A DNA stretch of 64,000 nucleotides, from the NCBI GenBank assembly GCA_905221605.1, contig CAJNDS010002847.1, positions 112,001 to 176,000 on the forward strand. Reading direction: 5' to 3'. The position numbers and the translations under genes were made by a program. Below, one piece after another: positions 58,205 through 64,000 of this stretch; positions within the stretch are counted from its first letter, which is position 1, and each line of letters begins with the position of its first letter. The notes under the pieces are model-generated. The model did no database searches and was not told the DNA's origin. It worked only from the letters and a program-made list of their open reading frames with translations. The stretch comes from Symbiodinium natans (Eukaryota > Sar > Dinophyceae > Suessiales > Symbiodiniaceae).

Positions 58205-59940
58205 ATCGAAGAGGTGGTATTAACAATTGGTGCACAAGTACGCGAGCTCTGGTGTTGGGCCACTATACTCGTGGCGGAGTGTGTGGTATTACAAAAGAGA
58301 CTTATAGAAGGCCATGGCTATGTCGTTATCTGGCATCATTCGTGAGACACCACAATCCTGAAGCCAAATTTTCTGCTCTTCAGATCTCGTGCAATGCTCC
58401 GGTGTCATTGCAAAGGGATAGTCACAATGAAAAGCATTGCTGCAATTATGTGTGTGGCTTTGGTGACTATAAAGATGGTCAGCTGTGGGTTGAGGATGAA
58501 AAGGTTTTAGAGGAAGGAGCTGAAGTGGTGGAGCAATCCTATGGGAAGAAAGTCTTACCTGGAAAATTGGTGGATATCCACTGGAACTTCATGTCGTTCT
58601 TTCCGAGAAAGCTGCATGGCCCTATGCCTTGGAAAGGGAACAGGGTATCCTTGACAGGGTACACACCTGCTTTTATGGAGCGTTTGAGCTACAAGGATAG
58701 GTGCTATCTTCTCCAATGTAAGTTTCCTCTTCCGGAACCACAAGCTGAAGAAGGTGAAAAAAGGAAATGGTTAAAAATGACGCTGAAAGAAACCTCGCTG
58801 GACGACCTTGCAGAGGAAGTCGACTACGCTGTGTTCGAAGCGCATCAATGGGCTCTAGAGGAGCATTTGAGTATTCGACGCCTAATTGCTGAACAGGAAT
58901 GTTGCATTTTGGACGAGTTCCATGGATCGGCCACTGAGTCGAATGAGGAAAAAGGATCAGAGACTAGAGAATGGCTGGTTAAAGCAAAAAGGGCTGAGGA
59001 ACAGCTCTCGAAGTTTTTGGTCAAAGCAGCTCAAGTTCAGCAAATGGTACAAGAAAACACCGCGCTTGAGGCAGCAGAGGAGGTTGAGTTCCTGCAAACA
59101 AAAACAATCCCTACGCAAGAAGCCATGCAAGAGCTGGAAAAGTGGAGGGAATCATTGTCGGACGAGGTGACGTCTTTGGTGAAAGAGTTGGAGGTGGTGG
59201 AACCAACAACTCAAGAAAAGCTGGACAAATTGGCGGAAGAGCCTAATGCACCGGTGATTGAGTACGTTCCCAGTCTGGTGGTGTTTACCCGGAAGCAAGG
59301 GACAGGGAGGCGACGTGCCCGTATCTGTGCATGTGGAAATTTTATTTCGTCAACGGCAGCTACAGAATATGAAGGGCCGAGGTCCCTCAGTCGTCACTCG
59401 CTGTACGCTCCAGGTTTAGACTCAACTACATTCAGGTGTCAAGTGAGGCACGCAGCATATATGGTGTGGATCATCGCTGGTTTAGACATTTCCAAAGCTT
59501 TTCTGACGGCGCCGATGAATAGGGCGCAAAGAGAAGGGCGTCTGGTGGTGGTGCAGCCCCCAAGGGCGGCGGTGAAATTGGGTCTTTGCACAAAGGAGGA
59601 GCGGTGGATTGTGAGAAAGGCCTTGTACGGTTTGGCCGAAAGTCCTGCAGCATGGGTGGAGTGGCGAGACCAACGTCTTCAAGGTATGTCTTGGGTGTCA
59701 AAGGATGGACAAGCAATGAGCTTTCAGAGGTCCAATGCAGACCCAAGTCTGTTCCTTATTATGGCGCAAGAGAAGCCGGAAGGTGCAAGCAAGTTGGTAG
59801 GGACAATGGGTCTTTACGTGGATGATTTTTTGATGGCTGGGACTATGACAGTGCTCCGGGAAGCCTTGGAACAGATCAGGAAGGAGTGGAAACTTCTGAA
59901 CCCGAGTTCTGTGGTCCAGGCTGTGGTGATGGATTCCTGA
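58099..59940 (+). CDS. 2OG/Fe(II) dioxygenase-like domain and reverse transcriptase (N-terminal part)
   Basis: Residues ~85-200 resemble the double-stranded beta-helix of TET/JBP-type dioxygenases: SLQRDSHNE at the H-x-D position, GFGDYKDGQLWVED, then RKLHGPMPWKGNR with His (58615-58617) and Arg (58642-58644) at the distal ligand and co-substrate positions. The first iron ligand His is Gln here (CAA at 58411-58413), one base from a His codon, so this copy may be inactive. A helical acidic region follows. RT begins near 59270: LDISKAFLTAP (Asp 59485), VRKALYGLAESPAAW and GLYVDDFLMAG (59821-59826). The reading passes to the next lower frame near 59900 (FLKFLGVQIWY). The dioxygenase call is by pattern only. 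Confidence 0.7.
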   Translation: MEKEEQKAKSMYERSMYDYVDCEELLEGIVYPKRVNRRGGINNWCTSTRALVLGHYTRGGVCGITKETYRRPWLCRYLASFVRHHNPEAKFSALQISCNAPVSLQRDSHNEKHCCNYVCGFGDYKDGQLWVEDEKVLEEGAEVVEQSYGKKVLPGKLVDIHWNFMSFFPRKLHGPMPWKGNRVSLTGYTPAFMERLSYKDRCYLLQCKFPLPEPQAEEGEKRKWLKMTLKETSLDDLAEEVDYAVFEAHQWALEEHLSIRRLIAEQECCILDEFHGSATESNEEKGSETREWLVKAKRAEEQLSKFLVKAAQVQQMVQENTALEAAEEVEFLQTKTIPTQEAMQELEKWRESLSDEVTSLVKELEVVEPTTQEKLDKLAEEPNAPVIEYVPSLVVFTRKQGTGRRRARICACGNFISSTAATEYEGPRSLSRHSLYAPGLDSTTFRCQVRHAAYMVWIIAGLDISKAFLTAPMNRAQREGRLVVVQPPRAAVKLGLCTKEERWIVRKALYGLAESPAAWVEWRDQRLQGMSWVSKDGQAMSFQRSNADPSLFLIMAQEKPEGASKLVGTMGLYVDDFLMAGTMTVLREALEQIRKEWKLLNPSSVVQAVVMDS

Positions 59941-61316
59941 AGTTTTTGGGTGTCCAAATCTGGTATCGAAATGGCAGCTTCTTTCTCAACCAGGAGGACT
60001 TCGTGAGAGATTTGCTGAACCGACGAGGGTATCAGATCTATGAAACTGGAAAAGGGAGTAACCTGCCAATGGTGAAAGAAACTCCAGGTGAAGAAGAGGA
60101 GGTAGATATTCCTTCCTTGCGAGCGGCTCAAGGTGCCGTAGGGGAGTTCCTCTGGGTGGCAATCAAAACTCGACCTGATTTGGCGTTCTGCGCGAGCCAG
60201 TTGTCTTTGTGGACATCCCGAAGGCCGCGATTTGTGGTTAAAAAGGCTGAGGAGGTTTTCCGATACCTTGCTGCAACTCCAACGTTAGGCCTGACGTTCG
60301 GAGCAATCGCAACATGCGAAAAAGAAAGAAATGAGGTGTTGCGTTATGGACGAGGCGTTAAGGTGGTGGAGTCCTACGCGGATGCCAGCTTTGCGGCAGG
60401 TGAAAATGAAAAGAGCCACTCAGGAGCAGTGGTGGTGTGGGGTGATTGTCCAGTGATGTGGGCAACACAAAGACAATCAACGGTGGCTTTAAGTGCGGCT
60501 GAAGCTGAATTACATGCGTCCATAGAGGGAGCAACGATGATTCAGTCGTGCACCCCTATAATTGCCGCTTTGGTTGGAACAGGTGAAGAATCACTGCAAA
60601 AAGTGCTGTATACAGATTCGGTTTCGACATGCTCAATCATTCAATATCCGGCTGGAAGCTGGAGGACAAGACACCTGAGAATTCGAGCAGCCGGTGTCAG
60701 GTCTCTGGTAGACCGTGGTTATATGGTGATCGCGCACCTTCGCGGTGAGTATATGATCGCTGACCTGTTGACCAAATTGATGAGTGGACAGGTGTATGCA
60801 AAGCAAAAGGCACTTTGGGGTCTCCGACTGTTGGTACAAGGGACTGACTTGAAGAGGGCCTCGCTTGCAATGGCGGTCATGATGGTGGCTGCATCTCTGC
60901 AAGGGATGGCAACTGGTGGCGAAGAAGTGTCAACTGCTGGTTTCTTTTGCTCAGAAGAAGGGGTGTGCAAGGTCGCCAACACATCTACGGTGATGGTTCT
61001 GGCTCAAGGTATTGAAATGGTTATCAACAATTCAGACCTTGTTGCGTATTTGGTGGCAGCAATTATACTCTGGGAGTTGGCATGGTGCCTCTTTCGGCAG
61101 CTGTATAAAAGGCTGTGGGTTAAGAAAGTGGTGGTTATTCCTGCGAGTGCCACTTTGTATACAACAGTGGGTGGGAACTGTATGCACGCAAGCAGTGACT
61201 GTGATGTTCTGCGATATTCACAGCCCAGGGCTAAGACGCTTTGTAAGCATTGCCTCAAGGACGGCTGGGTGGTGAATGCCGAGTTCCTTGGTGAGGAACG
61301 GGCCGCGGGAACGTGA
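59886..61316 (+). CDS. RT C-terminus, RNase H and membrane/Cys-rich tail of element B
   Basis: Useful codons start near 59935 (FLKFLGVQI). RT thumb and connection lead to RNase H: SYADASFAAG (Asp 60381), WATQRQSTVALSAAEAELHA and VLYTDSVSTC, then HLRGEYMIADLLTKLMSG, the usual copia end. The frame continues ~170 residues: a weak hydrophobic stretch (SLAMAVMMVAASLQGM), a strong membrane-spanning candidate (LVAYLVAAIILWELAWCLF, about 61041-61100) followed by basic residues, and a Cys/His-rich end (CMHASSDCDVLRYSQPRAK, CKHCLKDGW). A membrane segment after RNase H is also present in element A. Its role is unknown. Confidence 0.75.
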   Translation: METSEPEFCGPGCGDGFLKFLGVQIWYRNGSFFLNQEDFVRDLLNRRGYQIYETGKGSNLPMVKETPGEEEEVDIPSLRAAQGAVGEFLWVAIKTRPDLAFCASQLSLWTSRRPRFVVKKAEEVFRYLAATPTLGLTFGAIATCEKERNEVLRYGRGVKVVESYADASFAAGENEKSHSGAVVVWGDCPVMWATQRQSTVALSAAEAELHASIEGATMIQSCTPIIAALVGTGEESLQKVLYTDSVSTCSIIQYPAGSWRTRHLRIRAAGVRSLVDRGYMVIAHLRGEYMIADLLTKLMSGQVYAKQKALWGLRLLVQGTDLKRASLAMAVMMVAASLQGMATGGEEVSTAGFFCSEEGVCKVANTSTVMVLAQGIEMVINNSDLVAYLVAAIILWELAWCLFRQLYKRLWVKKVVVIPASATLYTTVGGNCMHASSDCDVLRYSQPRAKTLCKHCLKDGWVVNAEFLGEERAAGT

Positions 61317-61501
61317 ATTTTTCAAGTGCGAGGTGATAAAATCCTCAATGGTGAAGGATTCGGCCAATGAGCTGAAGGTTCGTCCTGGATGACGTAAAAC
61401 CATAATGTGCATTTCAAGCAGCTGGCTGCTGCCTAAATGGCGGTTTTTGGCCAAAGATCTGCACCTCCAATGTGTCCTAGGAAATCCTAGGACACGGGGA
61501 G
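61317..61501 (+). promoter_or_regulatory. 3' untranslated region with perfect hairpin beside the 3' LTR
   Basis: GTGTCCTAGGA (61472-61482), AA, TCCTAGGACAC (61485-61495) is a perfect 11-bp stem with a two-base loop. It ends six bases before the LTR. GGGGAG between them is the only purine stretch placed to serve as a polypurine tract. A role in priming, packaging or RNA stability is inference. Confidence 0.6.
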
Positions 61502-61731
61502 TGCGGAGCTGCAGTTGGTATTGTAGAAAGGAGTTGGTATTGGAAGCTGAAGGGTCAATGAACCCGGTAATCTTATGGCTCAAGCCATGACCAAAGCGGT
61601 CGAAGGTTTCGTAAAAAGTGTGCCCTTGGTTTGGGGTCTTGTTGTTTGGTTGTTGGTTGTTCCAGGGGAATCAAGGGTTTCTGTTGGGGTTGACTGTTTT
61701 GTTCCCTGTCCTCCTTTGGTTGCCCCCCGTA
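61502..61731 (+). repeat. 3' LTR of element B
   Basis: Same 230-bp sequence as 51816-52045 apart from two transitions. It is followed by CCCTA, the target duplication. Confidence 0.96.
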
Positions 61732-62078
61732 CCCTAAACCCCGTACCATGGGATGTGGCAGGAGTGCGAGCTCTGCCTCCGGGAACCATGCCAACACACT
61801 GATGCAGCTCTGCTGAACAGTCCTTACTCGGTAGGCCCCTAAAACATGTCATATTGGCCCCCTAAACCCTGAGCCCTAAACCCTAAACCCAAACCCTAAA
61901 CCCTAAAACCCTAAAACCCTAAACCCTAAACCCTAAACCCTAAACCCTAAACCCTGAACCCTAAACTTGGCTTTAGGAGGATCATGTGGGGGGGTTTAGA
62001 AACATAGGGGACCCTACAACAGACCCCCAAAGTAGTAGGATTCCCTTACAATAAGGACCCCAATCAGGTACTCCTAAT
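61732..62078. other. Telomere-like flank of element B
   Basis: A short CCCTAAACCCCG remnant continues the target repeat, then unique DNA, then CCCTAAA copies at 61860-61969. No gene. Confidence 0.75.
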
Positions 62079-62202
62079 CTACCGATTGCTTAAGAACCCC
62101 CCCCCCCCAAGAAAAAAAATAAACAAAAACACGAAGATTCTTCCTTATAAGCTTATCATTTTCTATGTTTTTTTTGGGGGGGGTTCTTAAGCAAATAGTA
62201 GT
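62079..62202. mobile_element. MITE-like element, GCTTAAGAACCCCC family, copy 4
   Basis: CTACCGATTGCTTAAGAACC plus a C run faces GGGGGGGTTCTTAAGCAAATAGTAG. The interior is AT-rich with GATTCTTCCTTATAAGCTTAT, similar to copy 3. Confidence 0.65.
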
Positions 62203-63455
62203 CATTTCGGAAACCACCCTATTCCGGAACATCTTTCAAAGGGTTTCTAAGGGGGCCACCCTAGGATTCGGCAAGATGCCCACGTCGAAGCCCTTCCTTT
62301 CCGCCAGCCATAGAGCATGGTTTAGGGCTTTAGGGCTTTAGGGCTTTAGGGGTTTAGGGTTTAGGGTTTAGAGTTTAGGGTTTAGGGTGGGAAGGGAGAG
62401 AGATCGCGCCTAGAAAAGCCCACAGCCCAACGTCCCAGTTCTCCCAGGATGGGTTAAAGCCCAACTCCACAACACAGCCTCTGCGGTTTAGGGTTTAGGG
62501 TTTAGGGTTTAGGGTTTAGGGTTTAGGGTTTAGGGTTTAGGGTTTAGGGTTTAGGGTTTAGGGTTTAGGGTTTAGGGTTTAGGGTTTGGGGTCAAAGAAC
62601 CCTAAATGACCCTAAACTTTCCTCTGAGGGCAAGTGCACACGCAAGAACTTCACCTGCCGGTTCTGCCACCGACACCAAACAGGGAGCGGAGGCGTGCTG
62701 TATGTAGGACTTAGGAGTTCGGGAGGGGTTCAGGGTTTAGGGTCTAGGGTCTAGGGTTTAGGGTTTAGGGTTTAGGCGTGCAGGGTTTCGGGTTCTGGGT
62801 TTCGGTCTTGGGGCTCTAGAGGGACCACAAGGCTTCTTGCGTGTCTTGGGCACTGAGGATATTGCACAGGACCTCCAAGATGGCAGGGAAACTAAGCCCT
62901 AAACCCTAAACCCTTATCCCTAAACCCTAAACCCTAAACCCTAAACCCTAGAACCCCAACCCCCCAAAACCCTAAAACCCCAAACCCCAAACGAACCTGT
63001 CTAAGGTTGGGCCCCAAAACCGTGGAATCTGGAAGGCATAGGACGTGATGTGTTGAATATGGAGCTCCCTGTGCCACGCAAACGCGAATTCCGTCGAGTC
63101 CACATAATACCATACTACCCTAAACCCTGAACCCTAAACCCTATAAATGCCTATAAACCTATATAAACCCTATAAACCCTATAAACCCTATAAACCCTAT
63201 AAACCCTATAAACCCTAAACCCCAGCATGGCCATGTGCAGATGTCCTTGGGGACCAAATGAAGCCTAAACGGATACCCTAAACCCTCAGCTCTAAAGTCT
63301 CAGCCCTAAAACCCCAAACCCTAAAGCCTTAACCTGAACCCTTAACCCTGAAACCCTAAAACCCTGATAGTAGGGATCATTTGGCCTTCAAGGAAGTTTC
63401 AGTCAGGCTTAACAACCCTACACGGCCGTGACACTCGAAGCCAAGCCCGGAGCAG
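62203..63455. other. Telomere-like blocks and unique spacers
   Basis: TTTAGGG blocks lie at 62337-62388 and 62487-62590 (about fifteen copies), with further blocks at 62728-62775 and 62895-62950. A CTATAAAC variant run (about seven copies) lies within 63118-63222. No gene seen. Confidence 0.8.
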
Positions 63456-63522
63456 GGTTTGGGTTTGGGGTTTGGGGTTTGGGGTTTGGGGTTTGGGGTT
63501 TGGGGTTTGGGGTTTGGGGTTT
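63456..63522 (+). repeat. (TTTGGGG)~9 variant array
   Basis: Homogeneous run of the TTTGGGG heptamer, the complement of the CCCCAAA variant seen at 44155. Confidence 0.93.
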
Positions 63523-63876
63523 AGAAGGGTCCAGGGTTTTGGGTTTTGGGTTTCGGGTACCCTCAAGGCCCAGGATTTGCGAGTTTAGTTCAGGACCTGG
63601 CGCCTCGAATCTCTAACGGCCCCCCAAAAGACCCTAAACCCAAAGCCCCAGATCCTGAGCCCTCACGATCCTCACGATCGGCAGGTTGTTGGGTGAGTAG
63701 CACCGACCAGAAGCGTTACGGCGCAACGCTCGCGGCGATTCCTTCCCCGTGGACTCAGTGAACCCTGTACATGCAGCTAAATCAGGTCCGATACCCGACA
63801 ATGTAGGGATTAACTATTACCCTACACCCTAAACCCTTAACCCTATGTAAAGGATTAATTATTGTAGTAGAAGGGA
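63523..63876. other. Unique spacer, no gene seen
   Basis: Ordinary sequence with a few CCCTAAA-like words. TAGGGATTAACTATTACCCTA (63803-63823) is a small inverted repeat. Confidence 0.45.
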
Positions 63877-64000
63877 ACCCCAAACCGAAACCCTAAACCC
63901 TGAACCCTGAACCCTAAACCCTAAACCCTAAACCCTAAACCCCAAACCCTAAACCCTAAACCCTAAACCCTAAACCCTAAACCCTAAACCCTAAACCCTA
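63877..64000 (+). repeat. CCCTAAA array running off the window
   Basis: About sixteen copies with CCCTGAA and CCCCAAA variants. On this strand a right-hand chromosome end would read TTTAGGG, so this is not a terminal telomere in that orientation. Confidence 0.93.

Larger units (their letters stand above)
51816..61731 (+). mobile_element. Complete Ty1/copia retrotransposon B with DNA-methyltransferase-like and dioxygenase-like domains
   Basis: A 9,916-bp element with 230-bp LTRs differing at two positions, a CCCTA target duplication, and a primer-binding site directly after the 5' LTR. Readable order: Gag with CCCH finger and CCHC knuckle, two retropepsin-like domains, C5-methyltransferase-like domain, integrase, 2OG/Fe(II) dioxygenase-like domain, RT, RNase H, membrane segment and Cys-rich tail. 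The reading frame breaks near 52770, 54990, 55600-55680, 55760, 58130-58200 and 59900, plus a TAG after the zinc knuckle. Five of the six shifts are -1. The young LTRs and many breaks together suggest trans-mobilisation of a defective copy, assembly deletions or recoding. Confidence 0.95.

Noticed and set aside
61575-61852. Short frames inside the 3' LTR and flank
   Set aside because: The same peptide appears in the 5' LTR because the LTRs are copies; nothing suggests translation.
63877-64000. Terminal chromosome telomere at the right edge
   Set aside because: The strand reads CCCTAAA, the polarity of a left-hand end, and similar arrays occur throughout the window.

Overview
The window looks like nuclear DNA of a dinoflagellate, most likely a Symbiodiniaceae-like lineage. 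Four things point there. The telomere-type heptamer CCCTAAA/TTTAGGG is scattered through it. Two Ty1/copia polyproteins have a dinoflagellate-style domain layout. One intron-split surface-protein gene combines beta-helix glycine repeats with a multi-pass membrane region. Genes are very sparse. There is no bacterial operon structure, and I recognised no rRNA, tRNA or CRISPR. The assignment is inferred from sequence style, not from a database match.

Layout. (1) 1-10073: the 3' part of copia element A (Gag, zinc knuckle, protease, integrase, RT, RNase H, then a ~600-residue membrane/coiled-coil extension), ending in a putative 200-bp LTR. (2) 10074-12340: unique AT-richer DNA with minor repeats. 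(3) 12340-18550: four different satellite families abutting without spacers. (4) 18551-51815: a landscape of short interstitial telomere-like blocks in both orientations, split by 100-800 bp unique pieces, MITE-like inverted-repeat elements and homopolymers. It contains two gene models: a beta-helix/multi-TM protein (34034-37077, +) and an unrecognised gene fragment of at least two exons (46363-47013, -). (5) 51816-61731: complete copia element B with 230-bp LTRs (two differences) and a 5-bp target duplication inside telomere-like repeats. (6) 61732-64000: more telomere-like blocks.

Element B is the most interesting object. Between its proteases and integrase it carries a cytosine-C5-methyltransferase-like domain with a GGPPC motif. 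Between integrase and RT it carries a domain resembling a TET/JBP-type 2-oxoglutarate/Fe(II) dioxygenase, with one expected iron ligand replaced. It also has two tandem retropepsin-like domains, a C-terminal membrane segment, and a primer-binding site complementary to the anticodon region of initiator tRNA-Met, as in Drosophila copia. Its reading frame is broken about seven times although the LTRs look young.

Limits: splice sites, frameshifts and distant domain calls come from reading alone. No alignment, structure prediction or transcript data was available.
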